Below are positions 19,219 through 28,133 of a stretch of 48,913 bases of DNA, piece by piece. The notes beneath the pieces are model-generated. The model saw only the letters and a program-made list of their open reading frames with translations. It ran no database searches and was not told the DNA's origin. How positions within the stretch are numbered: the stretch's first letter is position 1; each line of letters begins with the position of its first letter. A program made the position numbers and the translations under genes. Origin of the DNA: RUG100 sp963542695 (GTDB lineage Bacteria > Bacillota > Clostridia > Peptostreptococcales > Anaerovoracaceae); NCBI GenBank assembly GCA_963542695.1, contig CAUTYX010000011.1, positions 1-48,913 of the forward strand. Reading direction: 5' to 3'.

Positions 19219-19551
19219 GTGAACGTATATGATCAAGCCCACAATCTGGAACAAGCCATCCGGGAATCAGAGGAATACAAACGGATGAAGGCGGCACAAG
19301 CAAAAGTAGAAGAGGATCCCAATCTAAAGTCCATGATTGACGACTTTCATCAAAAGCAAATTGCGGTACAGACAAAGCAGATGCTAGGGGAGGAAGTAGC
19401 ACAGGATGTTATTCAGTCGGTTTCCAATCTCAGTGCCATTGTAATGCAGAATCCGGTAGCTGCCGAATACCTGCAGTGTGAGATGCGTTTCGGACTGATG
19501 ATGCAGGATGTCTACAAGATTTTAGGCGACCTTGTGATGCCGGTCAAATAA
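19219..19551 (+). CDS. YlbF/YmcA family regulatory protein
   Basis: A 110-residue, mainly helical cytoplasmic protein with a GTG start at 19219 and GTGAGG upstream. The conserved pattern (A)xxLExAIRESEEYKRMKAAQ, DPNLKSMIDDF, AVQTKQMLGEE, and a short C-terminal helix pair with the Y..C..M segment match the YlbF/YmcA group. In B. subtilis, YlbF, YmcA and YaaT form a complex that alters RNase Y cutting. Its position 25 bases after RNase J fits a role in RNA decay here, but that is inference. Confidence 0.85.
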   Translation: MNVYDQAHNLEQAIRESEEYKRMKAAQAKVEEDPNLKSMIDDFHQKQIAVQTKQMLGEEVAQDVIQSVSNLSAIVMQNPVAAEYLQCEMRFGLMMQDVYKILGDLVMPVK

Positions 19552-19560
19552 GCCATAGGC

Positions 19561-19588
19561 TTGCAATACTGCCTGTTTTTGGTATAAT
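19561..19588 (+). promoter_or_regulatory. Promoter of efp
   Basis: TTGCAA (19561-19566), a 16-bp spacer, and TATAAT (19583-19588) with an extended TGG just before the -10. A start near 19595 leaves a leader of about 45 bases before the efp start. Confidence 0.8.
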
Positions 19589-19638
19589 ATGAACCGAAAA
19601 TAAAGACAATTTACGTTGGAAATAGAATGGAGCGAGAT

Positions 19639-20199
19639 ATGATTTACGCAGGTGATTTTAGAAAAGGTATTACCTTTGAAATGAACGGGGAACCACATGT
19701 AGTGCTGGACTTTCAGCATGTAAAACCGGGAAAAGGAGCTGCCTTTGTTAGAACAAAGTATAGAAATATTTTAACAGGTGCAACAAGAGAAGAAGCTTTC
19801 AACCCGGATCAGAAATTCCCAAAGGCACATATTGAAACAAAGCAGATGCAGTATCTATATGCCGATGGAGAACTGTTCTACTTTATGGACAAGGAAACCT
19901 ATGAACAGATTGGTATTAGCGGTGAGATGGTAGAAGATGCCATGAAGTACCTGCGGGAAAATGATGATGCTACCATTAAATTCTACAACGAAGCACCATT
20001 CCTTGTAGAAGCACCTAACTTTGTAGACCTGGCTGTAACAGAGACAGAACCGGGAGTCAAAGGAAACACGGCAACCAACGTTACAAAAGCTGCAACAGTG
20101 GAAACCGGAGCCGTTATCCAGGTGCCTATTTTCATTGAAGAAGGCGAAATTATCCAGATTGATACCAGATCTGGTGAGTATCTTGGAAGATCCAAGTAA
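19639..20199 (+). CDS. efp: Translation elongation factor P
   Basis: EF-P relieves ribosome stalling at polyproline runs. ATG 19639 gives 186 residues beginning MIYAGDFRKG, the usual EF-P start, with GGAG 6 bases upstream; ATG 19627 adds four residues. The tip loop reads VKPGKGAAFVR with K32, the position modified with 5-aminopentanol in B. subtilis. No poxA/epmA-like gene is in the window. The three beta-barrel domains are complete and end in the typical RSGEYLGRSK. It is driven by its own promoter. Confidence 0.96.
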   Translation: MIYAGDFRKGITFEMNGEPHVVLDFQHVKPGKGAAFVRTKYRNILTGATREEAFNPDQKFPKAHIETKQMQYLYADGELFYFMDKETYEQIGISGEMVEDAMKYLRENDDATIKFYNEAPFLVEAPNFVDLAVTETEPGVKGNTATNVTKAATVETGAVIQVPIFIEEGEIIQIDTRSGEYLGRSK

Positions 20200-20216
20200 A
20201 TTGTGTAGATGAATAT

Positions 20217-20285
20217 GCCGGCAGAAGGCGGTTCTTCTGTTCGGCTCTTACTGACGGATGCCCATGATTTTCAAAAGGCATCCGT
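20217..20285 (+). terminator. Two hairpins between efp and mltG
   Basis: Hairpin 1 pairs GCCG/AGAAG (20217-20227) with CTTCT/CGGC (20234-20245) around a small bulge. Hairpin 2 pairs ACGGATGCC (20254-20262) with GGCATCCGT (20277-20285), 9 perfect base pairs. Neither is followed by a clean U-run, so termination may be weak or factor-dependent. Confidence 0.5.
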
Positions 20286-20309
20286 TCATCATATCAGAAA
20301 AGGATTTTT

Positions 20310-21377
20310 ATGAGCAGACAAAAAAAGAAAACCCACAGACCGTTAACCACCATTGCTTCCGTTGTAATCGTTCTTTGTATCGTGGTAGTGGGCGGCGTAT
20401 TTTTGCTGGGACGCCCCGTTGGCGGCGCACAGGGAAAATCGCAAATTGTCACCATTGCTGACGGCAGCGGTACCGCCGGTATTGCACAAGTATTGAAAAA
20501 AGAAAACTTGATACGCAGCGAAGCGGTATTTCGCCTCCAATCCCGCATTACCGGCAGCGATGGAAAATTCATAGCCGGCTCCTATTTGATGTCAAAATCC
20601 ATGAGTACCGGAGATATTATTTCTTTGATTAAATCAGGGAAGACAGCCGGTCATACAATTAAGGTAGATGAGGGAGAACCCATCTACAAGCTGGCCGATC
20701 AACTGGAAAAAGACGGAGTTTGCAGTAAAAAAGAATTTTATAGAGAATTGAAAGACGGCAATTTTTCCTATGAATTTGTAAAAGATTTACCAAAAGAATC
20801 CCAGCGTTTAGAAGGGTTTTTGTATCCGGACACCTACCGGGTAGGCCTTAAGGCCACTGCCCATGAAGTTATCGATGCCATGCTGCGTCGCTTTGACCAG
20901 GTGGTGTATAGACCAAATAAAAAGGCTGTAAAAAAACAAGGGTTGACTATGCGAGCCTTGATAACGAAGGCTTCTATTATTGAAAAAGAAGCCGGTACCA
21001 AGGAGGACCGAGAAAAAGTTTCCAGTGTCATTGATAATCGCATCAAAAAATCCATGCCCTTGCAAATGGACTCCATTATTTCCTATATTCACAAGGAAGA
21101 TAAAATCCGAGCAACCTATGATGACATTAAGGTAAAATCAAATTATAATCCCTACACCAACAAGGGTTTACCACCGGGACCGATTTGTTCCCCCAGTCAG
21201 ACATCCATCCAAGCGGCTCTTCATCCGGCAGATACAAAATACATTTACTTTGTAGCCAGCCCCAAGATGGATGGAACCAATGTCTTCTCGGAGACATACA
21301 AGGACTTTGAAAAAGATAAAAAAGCCTTTGATAAAGCGTATGAAAAATATATAAAGGACCACCCGGGAGAAAAGTAG
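20310..21377 (+). CDS. mltG: Endolytic transglycosylase MltG
   Basis: Membrane-anchored YceG-like lytic transglycosylase that cuts nascent peptidoglycan glycan strands. 355 residues: short cytoplasmic Lys-rich N-terminus, one membrane helix (~14-34), a LysM-like subdomain, then the catalytic domain with YPDTY near 170 and the family motif SIIEKEAG, catalytic Glu near residue 225, followed by the conserved LQMDSIISY. AAAAGGATTTTT precedes ATG 20310. It heads a run with trmR and trhP in the same order as the yrrL-yrrM-yrrN/O cluster of B. subtilis. Confidence 0.95.
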   Translation: MSRQKKKTHRPLTTIASVVIVLCIVVVGGVFLLGRPVGGAQGKSQIVTIADGSGTAGIAQVLKKENLIRSEAVFRLQSRITGSDGKFIAGSYLMSKSMSTGDIISLIKSGKTAGHTIKVDEGEPIYKLADQLEKDGVCSKKEFYRELKDGNFSYEFVKDLPKESQRLEGFLYPDTYRVGLKATAHEVIDAMLRRFDQVVYRPNKKAVKKQGLTMRALITKASIIEKEAGTKEDREKVSSVIDNRIKKSMPLQMDSIISYIHKEDKIRATYDDIKVKSNYNPYTNKGLPPGPICSPSQTSIQAALHPADTKYIYFVASPKMDGTNVFSETYKDFEKDKKAFDKAYEKYIKDHPGEK

Positions 21378-22036
21378 TGAATCTGGTTTCAGACACCGTG
21401 ACAGCGTATTTGGAAGACCGTTTTTATCCACTGTCACCGGCATTAAAACAATTTGGAATAGAAGACGGGAAGGATTTTTTGCGAATCTTACCGGATGTGG
21501 AGATGGTATTGCGCAGTTTACTCTCCATGTATCATCCTGTCAGAATTTTAGAAGTAGGCATGGCCAATGGGTATTCTGCTGCTATGATGGCTACGTTGCT
21601 GCCTCAATCGCAAATCGTTACCATAGAGCAGCAGCCACAGCGATGCCAAAAGGCGGCCGGCCGTTTTGCCGCTCTTGGCATGGGAAACCGGATTACTATC
21701 TGCCAGGGAGATGCCGGTCAACAACTTAGAGAACTGGCGACCCAAAAGGAAAACCAAAAATTCTTTGATGTGCTCTTTATTGATGCGGCAAAGAGTCACT
21801 ATAAAGAATATCTGGACATTGGTTTGGATATGTTAAAAGATAGATGCCTGATTCTCAGTGACGATGTGCTAATGCGCGGGACGGTTATTGATGAGGCCTT
21901 TGACCCACGATCAAAACATAAAACCAGCATCCGCGCCATGAGAGATTATATTGAGTACATTTCCACTATGGAAGGAGCTCATACCGGCATTATTCCGGTA
22001 GGAGACGGTCTAGCGGTTACATATCTGGAAAAATAG
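21377..22036 (+). CDS. trmR: tRNA 5-hydroxyuridine O-methyltransferase (TrmR, YrrM family)
   Basis: SAM-dependent class I O-methyltransferase of 219 residues. The SAM site is ILEVGMANGYSA near residue 56, with acidic TIEQQPQR after strand 2 and FIDAAKSHYKEYLD carrying the metal/SAM aspartate. In B. subtilis the neighbour-equivalent YrrM (TrmR) methylates ho5U34 of tRNA to mo5U. The GTG start shares one base with the mltG stop. With trhP next door the tRNA role is well supported by context, although catechol-type O-methyltransferases share the fold. Confidence 0.82.
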   Translation: MNLVSDTVTAYLEDRFYPLSPALKQFGIEDGKDFLRILPDVEMVLRSLLSMYHPVRILEVGMANGYSAAMMATLLPQSQIVTIEQQPQRCQKAAGRFAALGMGNRITICQGDAGQQLRELATQKENQKFFDVLFIDAAKSHYKEYLDIGLDMLKDRCLILSDDVLMRGTVIDEAFDPRSKHKTSIRAMRDYIEYISTMEGAHTGIIPVGDGLAVTYLEK

Positions 22037-22051
22037 GAGAGGAAGAAGAGA

Positions 22052-23284
22052 ATGAATAAAGTGGAATTATTAGCACCGGCCGGTAATTTGGAGAAACTGA
22101 AAATAGCCATTGCCTACGGGGCAGATGCGGTTTACTTTGGTGGTGAGGCTTTTGGTCTTAGAGCCGGGGCGGAAAACTTTACCAAAGAAGATATGGTAGA
22201 GGGAGTTTCTTATGCCCATGAAAGAGGCTGTCGCTGCTATTTGACCTTTAATATTTTTCCTCATAATGAAGATATTCCTGCTATGGAAGAATATTTGCGC
22301 TCTATTGCAGATGTGGATATTGATGCATTTTTAGTATCTGACCCGGGCACCGTAGACATGATACAGGAAATTATTCCCGCTGCAGAAATTCATCTCTCTA
22401 CCCAAGCCAATATGACCAACTATAGAACGGCTAACTTTTGGTACCAAAAAGGGGTAAAAAGAGTGGTGTTGGCACGGGAATTGACCTTGGAAGAAATTAA
22501 AACCATGCGGCAGGAAACCCCCGGTGACATGGAAATCGAAACCTTTGTTCACGGTGCTATGTGCATTTCCTATTCCGGCAGATGCCTTTTGTCTAATTTT
22601 ATGGTAGAACGAGATGCCAATAGAGGCATGTGTGCTCACCCTTGCCGCTGGAAATATTCTTTGGTGGAAGACAAACGCCCTGAAGAGCAGTATCCTATCG
22701 AGGAAGACGATCATGGCACATACATTATGAATTCTAAGGATTTGTGTATGATTGAGCACATTCCTGATTTAGTGGAAGCCGGCATTTCTTCCTTGAAAAT
22801 CGAAGGGCGTATGAAAAGTGTATTTTATGTAGCCAGCGTAGTAGGAGCCTATCGAAGAGCATTGGATGCCTATGAAAAAGACCCGAAAAACTATGTCTTT
22901 AATCCTAGCTGGAGGAAGGATTTATCAAGAGCCAGCCACCGACAATTTACCACCGGCTTCTTTTATCACAAACCGGATAACGAAGATCAAAACTATCGCA
23001 GCAGCGACTATATGAGAGAATGTACCTTTACCGGCGTAGTACGCAGCTATGATCCGGAAACCGGGAAAGCTCTGGTGGAACAGCGTAACAAAATGAAGCA
23101 GGGAGACACCTTGGAAATCTTTGGTCCCGGCCGGGACGCTTTTACACAAAGACTGTCTGCCATGTGGGATCTTGACGGAAACCGGTTAGAGACGGCACCG
23201 CATCCCCAGCAAATGTTGGAAATTCAAATGGAACAGCCGGTGGAAGAAAACTTCTTTATGTGTATCCGGAAGGGAGAAAACTAA
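22052..23284 (+). CDS. trhP: Peptidase U32-family tRNA hydroxylation protein (TrhP-like)
   Basis: 410-residue U32-family protein. The N-terminal barrel begins ELLAPAGNLEKLKIAIAYGADAVY in segments typical of the family. The signature region holds GRCLLSNFM, then R-D-A-N-R-G-M-C-A-H-P-C-R near 190, with cysteines that likely bind an iron-sulfur cluster. A C-terminal beta domain follows. E. coli TrhP and B. subtilis YrrN/YrrO make 5-hydroxyuridine at tRNA position 34 using prephenate. Only one U32 gene is here, against two in B. subtilis. Peptidase activity is not expected. GGAGAGGAAGAAG precedes ATG 22052. Confidence 0.85.
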   Translation: MNKVELLAPAGNLEKLKIAIAYGADAVYFGGEAFGLRAGAENFTKEDMVEGVSYAHERGCRCYLTFNIFPHNEDIPAMEEYLRSIADVDIDAFLVSDPGTVDMIQEIIPAAEIHLSTQANMTNYRTANFWYQKGVKRVVLARELTLEEIKTMRQETPGDMEIETFVHGAMCISYSGRCLLSNFMVERDANRGMCAHPCRWKYSLVEDKRPEEQYPIEEDDHGTYIMNSKDLCMIEHIPDLVEAGISSLKIEGRMKSVFYVASVVGAYRRALDAYEKDPKNYVFNPSWRKDLSRASHRQFTTGFFYHKPDNEDQNYRSSDYMRECTFTGVVRSYDPETGKALVEQRNKMKQGDTLEIFGPGRDAFTQRLSAMWDLDGNRLETAPHPQQMLEIQMEQPVEENFFMCIRKGEN

Positions 23285-23288
23285 ATAT

Positions 23289-24665
23289 ATGGATATAGGA
23301 TTGGATTCTCAATTAGTAGTCCTACTGAAAATAGGAGCCTTTGTATGTATTTTGCTTGTTTGCGGACTGCTGTCTGCAGCCGGACAGGCTATTTCTTCTG
23401 TCAATCACAGTACGGTTCATACCATGATGGAAGAAGGTGACAGGAGAGCCAAAACCTTGGTTCATGTCTTTGAGGAACACGTGGAATTCCTTATTACTGT
23501 GCAAGTGGTGGTTACTTTTTCCGGAATTTTACTAAGCGGTATTCTTTCAGATTCCATTACCCGCTGGCTTGTAAAGCAGTTTTTTGTAAAGATTTCCTAC
23601 TGGGAATATCCTGTTGTTTTTGCTATAACCATGGTTCTTTTATCCTGGCTATTTTTGGTACTGGGAAGAATGTATCCACGTCAATTGGCACTGCAGCACC
23701 AGGAAGGCATTGCGTTATCTTTGGCAGGGTACGCTCGCTTTTTTGCCGTCGTTACCAAACCCTTTGTTGTCTTTTCCAAAGCCTTGACCAATTTGTTTCT
23801 TGCCATTACCCGGCAAGAGAAGGGCTTTTTCGGTCGTCAATTTTCTGAAGAAGACGTACTTTCCATGCTGGAAGAAGGGCAAGAAAGCGGGGCGATCAAA
23901 GAAGAAGGCAAACGAATGATTGACCAGATTTTTGCCTTTGATGACAAAGTAGCTTACGAAGTCATGACTCCTCGTACAGATGTATTTGCCATCGATATCA
24001 ATGCTCCCTCATCTGAGTATATTGACGATATGATGGGGATGCGCTATTCCAGAATTCCGGTATATAAAGATGACAGCGACAACATCATTGGTATCTTAAA
24101 CCTGAAAGACTACATGATGAAGGCTTGGCAGTACGGCTTTGAAAATGTTCATATTGATAAGATTTTGCGAAAAGCTATTTTTGTGCCGGAAACAAAAAAG
24201 ATCGATTCATTGCTAATGGAATTGCAAAAGAAAAAACAGCATATTGCCATTCTAATTGACGAATATGGTGGGTTTTCCGGCATCGTTACTCTGGAAGATT
24301 TAATCGAAGAAATCGTTGGTGATATCGATGATGAATACGATGAGGAAGAACCGGCCATTGAAAAAATCAGCGATACGGAATTTTATATTAACGGCACCAT
24401 GGATTTAGATGATGTTAATGAGGAAATCGGTACGGATCTGGAATCGGAAAATAACGAAACAGTCGGCGGCTTTTTAATTGATATCTTAGGAGAAATTCCC
24501 AGCGATCAAATGGTTGGTGAGCGTGTGGTGGAATTTAATCAATATACCTTTACTATTGAATCTGTCAAAGATCGCCGTATCGAACGTGTCAAACTGGTAG
24601 TGGATCCGGAATGGACACCGGATACGGAAGAGGATGCCGAAGAAGGAGAGGGCGAAGAACGATGA
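23289..24665 (+). CDS. CNNM/CorC-type membrane protein with CBS pair (hemolysin family)
   Basis: 458 residues. N-terminal CNNM (DUF21) membrane domain with helices around 9-30, 60-85, 100-125 and 135-150; then a CBS pair (about 205-330) starting at VMTPRTDVFAI; then a CorC_HlyC domain (about 345-435) with the NETVGGFLIDILGEIP block. The tail is very acidic. The family is tied to Mg2+/Co2+ transport or export, and the haemolysin name is historical. The stop overlaps the mtaB start (ATGA). Confidence 0.92.
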   Translation: MDIGLDSQLVVLLKIGAFVCILLVCGLLSAAGQAISSVNHSTVHTMMEEGDRRAKTLVHVFEEHVEFLITVQVVVTFSGILLSGILSDSITRWLVKQFFVKISYWEYPVVFAITMVLLSWLFLVLGRMYPRQLALQHQEGIALSLAGYARFFAVVTKPFVVFSKALTNLFLAITRQEKGFFGRQFSEEDVLSMLEEGQESGAIKEEGKRMIDQIFAFDDKVAYEVMTPRTDVFAIDINAPSSEYIDDMMGMRYSRIPVYKDDSDNIIGILNLKDYMMKAWQYGFENVHIDKILRKAIFVPETKKIDSLLMELQKKKQHIAILIDEYGGFSGIVTLEDLIEEIVGDIDDEYDEEEPAIEKISDTEFYINGTMDLDDVNEEIGTDLESENNETVGGFLIDILGEIPSDQMVGERVVEFNQYTFTIESVKDRRIERVKLVVDPEWTPDTEEDAEEGEGEER

Positions 24666-25948
24666 AAGTAGCTTTTCATACCTTAGGATGCAAAGTGAAC
24701 CAATATGAAACGGCAGCCATTGCAGAGCAATTTCAAGACAAAGGGTACCAGGTAGTAGAAGAACAAGACGTTGCTGATGTATACGTTATCAATACATGTA
24801 CGGTAACAGGGTTGGCAGATAGAAAATCCAGACAGTTTATTCGACGCGCAAAGAAAGTAAATCCGGAGTCTATTGTGGCGGTAACCGGCTGCTATGTACA
24901 ACTGGCAGCAGAGGAAATTGCCCAAATTCCGGAAGTGGATATAATTGCCGGTATTAATGAAAAACATCGACTGCTGGATTACATAACGGATTTTCGTTGT
25001 GACGATGATAATATCCACGTGCGCCAAAGACAGGAATTGGCCACCTATGAAGAACAAAGTCTTCGCCATGGAATGGGAGACCGAACCCGTGCCTATATTA
25101 AAATCGAAGAAGGTTGTGACCGATTTTGCAGTTACTGCGTGATTCCATATGCCAGAGGGCCTGTTCGCAGCAGGACAAAAGAGGCCATTTTACAGGAAGC
25201 CAAAACATTGGTTTCTCAAGGATATAGAGAAATCACCTTGACAGGAATCAACACGGCACTATATGAAGATTTGCCCGGTTTGCTACAAGAAATAGAAACA
25301 ATAGAAGGAGACTTTCGCATTCGTCTATCTTCTTTGGAGCCTACAGTGGTAAACAAGGACTTTGTTAAAAAGCTGTTTCCTTTTACTAAACTTTGCCATC
25401 ATCTGCATCTATCTATGCAAAGCGGAAGCGATAAAATCCTCCATGCTATGAACCGAAAATACACCAGGGAAGAATATTTTGCCATTGTAGATCAGCTACG
25501 TGAATTCGATCCTTTGTATGGTATTACCACCGATATTATTGCGGGTTTTCCCGGAGAAACAGAAGGGGATTTTGCCGATTCTCTAGAGGCCATTCATAGA
25601 TGTGATTTTGCCAAGGTTCATGGCTTTCGGTATTCGGAGCGCCCCGGTACCAAAGCGGCTGCCATGAAGGGCAAGGTGGATCCGGCACTTCGAAAAGAAC
25701 GAGTGAGCAAATTGACCGACCAAGGAGACCGAGTGGCTACAGAGTTCTTTAAAAAGCATATAGGAACGGTGCAAAAGGTTATTTTTGAAACCGGCAGCAA
25801 CGATGCGGATGGGTTTGTAGCAGGCTATGCGGATAATTACGTTAAGGTGTACCACCAATGGCAACCGGAAATCACCCAAGGATTTTACCGGGTACGCATT
25901 ACCGGTCTGTATAAAGATGGCATTACCGGGAAAATCGTGATAAAATAA
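24662..25948 (+). CDS. mtaB: tRNA t6A37 methylthiotransferase MtaB
   Basis: Radical SAM methylthiotransferase that turns t6A37 into ms2t6A37 in tRNAs reading ANN codons. 428 residues from ATG 24662, which overlaps the upstream stop. UPF0004 domain with C10 (LGCKVNQYE), C46-type (NTCTVTG) and the GCY cysteine; radical SAM cluster C152-x3-C156-x2-C159; TRAM domain at the C-terminus. KVNQYET marks the MtaB/e-MtaB type rather than MiaB (which has NxxDSE). Confidence 0.94.
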   Translation: MKVAFHTLGCKVNQYETAAIAEQFQDKGYQVVEEQDVADVYVINTCTVTGLADRKSRQFIRRAKKVNPESIVAVTGCYVQLAAEEIAQIPEVDIIAGINEKHRLLDYITDFRCDDDNIHVRQRQELATYEEQSLRHGMGDRTRAYIKIEEGCDRFCSYCVIPYARGPVRSRTKEAILQEAKTLVSQGYREITLTGINTALYEDLPGLLQEIETIEGDFRIRLSSLEPTVVNKDFVKKLFPFTKLCHHLHLSMQSGSDKILHAMNRKYTREEYFAIVDQLREFDPLYGITTDIIAGFPGETEGDFADSLEAIHRCDFAKVHGFRYSERPGTKAAAMKGKVDPALRKERVSKLTDQGDRVATEFFKKHIGTVQKVIFETGSNDADGFVAGYADNYVKVYHQWQPEITQGFYRVRITGLYKDGITGKIVIK

Positions 25949-25977
25949 CCATATATGGACTGGAGGTGACATTAGAT

Positions 25978-26319
25978 ATGAGCGACTGTATTTTTTGCAA
26001 AATCAAGGACGGGGAAATTCCTTCCACTAAAATATACGAAGATGATAAGATTTATGTATTTCGGGACGCAGATCCACAGGCTCCGGAACATGTGCTGATG
26101 ATTCCCAAAAAGCATATTACGGGGCTTTCACACCTTACTGATGAGGATACACAGCTGATGGGATACATGTTATGTAAGGTAAAGAACATTGCCGCTATGC
26201 TGGGTATTATCAATGGATATAGAGCGGTAATCAACAACGGAGAAGACGGTCAACAGACGGTACCACATCTTCATATTCATATTTTAGGAAAGAGAAAGTT
26301 GACATGGCCACCGGGTTGA
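25978..26319 (+). CDS. HIT-family nucleotide hydrolase (HinT-like)
   Basis: 113-residue histidine-triad protein started at ATG 25978; TGGAGGTG sits at 25961-25968, so the in-frame GTG inside it is the Shine-Dalgarno and not the start. C4 and C7 (CIFCKI) form half of a zinc site, and the triad HLHIHILG near residue 100 is the nucleotide phosphoramidase active site. HinT proteins hydrolyse aminoacyl-AMP and AMP-amidates. The 3' end contains the rpsU promoter. Confidence 0.94.
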   Translation: MSDCIFCKIKDGEIPSTKIYEDDKIYVFRDADPQAPEHVLMIPKKHITGLSHLTDEDTQLMGYMLCKVKNIAAMLGIINGYRAVINNGEDGQQTVPHLHIHILGKRKLTWPPG

Positions 26320-26328
26320 TTGTATAAT
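26299..26328 (+). promoter_or_regulatory. Strong promoter of rpsU
   Basis: TTGACA (26299-26304), an 18-bp spacer, and TATAAT (26323-26328): perfect -35 and -10 hexamers. The -35 lies inside the last codons of the HIT gene. AGGAGGTG precedes the rpsU start. Confidence 0.88.
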
Positions 26329-26376
26329 AAATAGGCTAAGGCATTATAATATAATGTCAGGAGGTGAATTGGACTA

Positions 26377-26559
26377 ATGGCACAGGTGTTCGTTAAAGAA
26401 AACGAAAGCTTGGAAAGTGCTTTGAAGAGATTCAAAAGATCTTGTGCAAGAGACGGGGTCATGAGTGAACTCAGAAAGAGAGAGCACTATGAAAAGCCAA
26501 GCGTAAAGAGAAAAAAGAAATCTGAAGCAGCTAGAAAAAAGGCTAATAAGAAATACTAG
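26377..26559 (+). CDS. rpsU: 30S ribosomal protein S21
   Basis: 60-residue bS21, an RNA-binding small-subunit protein. It begins MAQVFVKENESLESALKRF, has the conserved CARDGVMSELRKREHYEKP core, and ends in a basic KRKKKSEAARKKANKKY tail. AGGAGGTGAATTG lies upstream. It is monocistronic between a strong promoter and two hairpins. Confidence 0.98.
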   Translation: MAQVFVKENESLESALKRFKRSCARDGVMSELRKREHYEKPSVKRKKKSEAARKKANKKY

Positions 26560-26600
26560 TCTTTAACAACGACGGAAGCAATTCTTATAGCAAGACAAAT

Positions 26601-26633
26601 AGTAGTCACTCTTGCAGGGCGGGAGTGACTACT
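26601..26633 (+). terminator. Strong hairpin downstream of rpsU
   Basis: AGTAGTCACTC (26601-26611) pairs perfectly with GAGTGACTACT (26623-26633) around an 11-base loop. No T-run follows, so it may be an mRNA-stabilising 3' hairpin or the first part of a double terminator. Confidence 0.6.
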
Positions 26634-26649
26634 GTGATAGAAAATGATG

Positions 26650-26677
26650 ATGACCCGCTTTGCACGGGTCATTTTAC
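26650..26677 (+). terminator. Intrinsic terminator between rpsU and phoH
   Basis: ATGACCCG (26650-26657) pairs with CGGGTCAT (26665-26672) around CTTTGCA, followed by TTTACTT. It is the second hairpin of the pair after rpsU, about 20 bases before the phoH start. Confidence 0.7.
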
Positions 26678-26697
26678 TTAAATAAGGAGTATCGCAT

Positions 26698-27672
26698 TTG
26701 GAAGCCATGACAAGAGTCAAATTGCAAGATGACCTAGATAGAGGAGAATTGTTTGGGTCCATGGACCGGAATCTAAAGCTGATGAAAGAAGCCATGGATG
26801 TGGATATTATTCAGCGAGATAATGAACTGGTATTGCGAGGAAGAGATCAGGAGCGTGCCGCTTTTATATTGCGCGAGATGATGGCCATACTGGGAAAAGG
26901 CGAGAGTCTGGATACCCAGAAGGTTTCCTATGCCATCGATATGTCTGACAAAGGTGTTTCCTATGCAGATAGCAATACCGGCAACGACATTATTTGCTAT
27001 ACCCACAAAGGCAAGCCGCTGCGCCCAAAGACCATTGGGCAAAAGGAATACGTAGATGCCATTCGCCATAAAGATGTTGTATTCGGCATCGGACACGCCG
27101 GAACAGGAAAGACGTATTTGGCCGTTGCCATGGCGGTTACAGCATATAAGAAAAAACAGTGTCAAAAAATTATTCTCACCAGACCGGCAGTCGAAGCCGG
27201 AGAACGACTAGGCTATTTGCCCGGGGATTTACAGGAGAAAGTAGATCCTTATTTGCGACCTCTATACGATGCGTTATACGATGTGCTGGGTCGTGAAAGT
27301 ACCATGCGCATGAAGGAAAAGGAAGTCATTGAAATCGTCCCTTTGGCCTATATGCGAGGAAGAACTCTTGACAATGCCTTTATCATTTTAGACGAAGCCC
27401 AAAATACCACTCCGGAGCAGATGAAGATGTTTTTAACCAGAATGGGCTTTGATTCTAAGATGGTAATAACAGGGGATGTTACCCAGATTGACCTTCCTAA
27501 GGGCAAACGGTCGGGATTAAAAGATGCAGAAAAAGTCTTACGTTCTGTAAAGGACATCGGCTTTTGCTACCTAAAAGGTGTAGATGTCGTTCGTCACCGA
27601 TTGGTGAAGAAAATTATTACCGCCTATGATAGATATGCACAGCAGCACGATGGAGAGGATCTATGGAATTAA
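26698..27672 (+). CDS. phoH: PhoH-like ATPase (YbeZ type)
   Basis: 324-residue P-loop ATPase with a TTG start at 26698, eight bases after AAGGAG; ATG 26707 is too far from that site. Walker A GHAGTGKT spans 132-139, and Walker B with the adjacent acid lies in AFIILDEAQNTTPEQ. A small N-terminal KH-like region precedes the ATPase. PhoH proteins next to ybeY are thought to help rRNA or RNA processing. The stop overlaps the ybeY start by 10 bases. Confidence 0.93.
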   Translation: MEAMTRVKLQDDLDRGELFGSMDRNLKLMKEAMDVDIIQRDNELVLRGRDQERAAFILREMMAILGKGESLDTQKVSYAIDMSDKGVSYADSNTGNDIICYTHKGKPLRPKTIGQKEYVDAIRHKDVVFGIGHAGTGKTYLAVAMAVTAYKKKQCQKIILTRPAVEAGERLGYLPGDLQEKVDPYLRPLYDALYDVLGRESTMRMKEKEVIEIVPLAYMRGRTLDNAFIILDEAQNTTPEQMKMFLTRMGFDSKMVITGDVTQIDLPKGKRSGLKDAEKVLRSVKDIGFCYLKGVDVVRHRLVKKIITAYDRYAQQHDGEDLWN

Positions 27673-28133
27673 TTGTAGACAGCCAAGTAGAAATTCCAAA
27701 GGAAAGTCTGGAGTATATGAACCGGGCTCTTGATGAAGCTCTGGAAAAAGAAGGCGTTTACGGAGACCGAGGACAGGTTAGTTTGACTATAGTTTCCCCG
27801 GAAGAAATACAGCAGCTTAATAGAGAATATCGTCAGGTGGACCGTGTGACGGATGTGCTTTCTTTTCCGCAGTATGTATCGCCTGATGAAATACCTGCAG
27901 ACAGTATGTATTTGCTGGGGGATGTGGTTATTTGTATGGAGCAGGCGGTAAAACAGGCAGAGGAGTATGGCCATTCCATCCAAAGAGAGTTAGTGTATCT
28001 TTTTGTCCACAGTATCTTTCACTTGTTTGGATATGACCACATGGAAGAGGAAGAAAAGCAAGCCATGCGAGAGGCTGAAGAGGCTGTTATGAAACAGATT
28101 GGCCTTGAAAGGGAGCAAGATGAAGGCAAGTGA
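27663..28133 (+). CDS. ybeY: Endoribonuclease/rRNA maturation factor YbeY
   Basis: 156-residue zinc-dependent RNase needed for 16S rRNA 3' end maturation and ribosome quality control. The H3xH5xH zinc motif is complete: H116, H120 and H126 in HSIFHLFGYDH. The DRVTDVLSFP motif near residue 60 is also typical. It overlaps phoH upstream and cdd downstream, forming a coupled ribosome-maintenance operon. Confidence 0.96.
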   Translation: MELIVDSQVEIPKESLEYMNRALDEALEKEGVYGDRGQVSLTIVSPEEIQQLNREYRQVDRVTDVLSFPQYVSPDEIPADSMYLLGDVVICMEQAVKQAEEYGHSIQRELVYLFVHSIFHLFGYDHMEEEEKQAMREAEEAVMKQIGLEREQDEGK

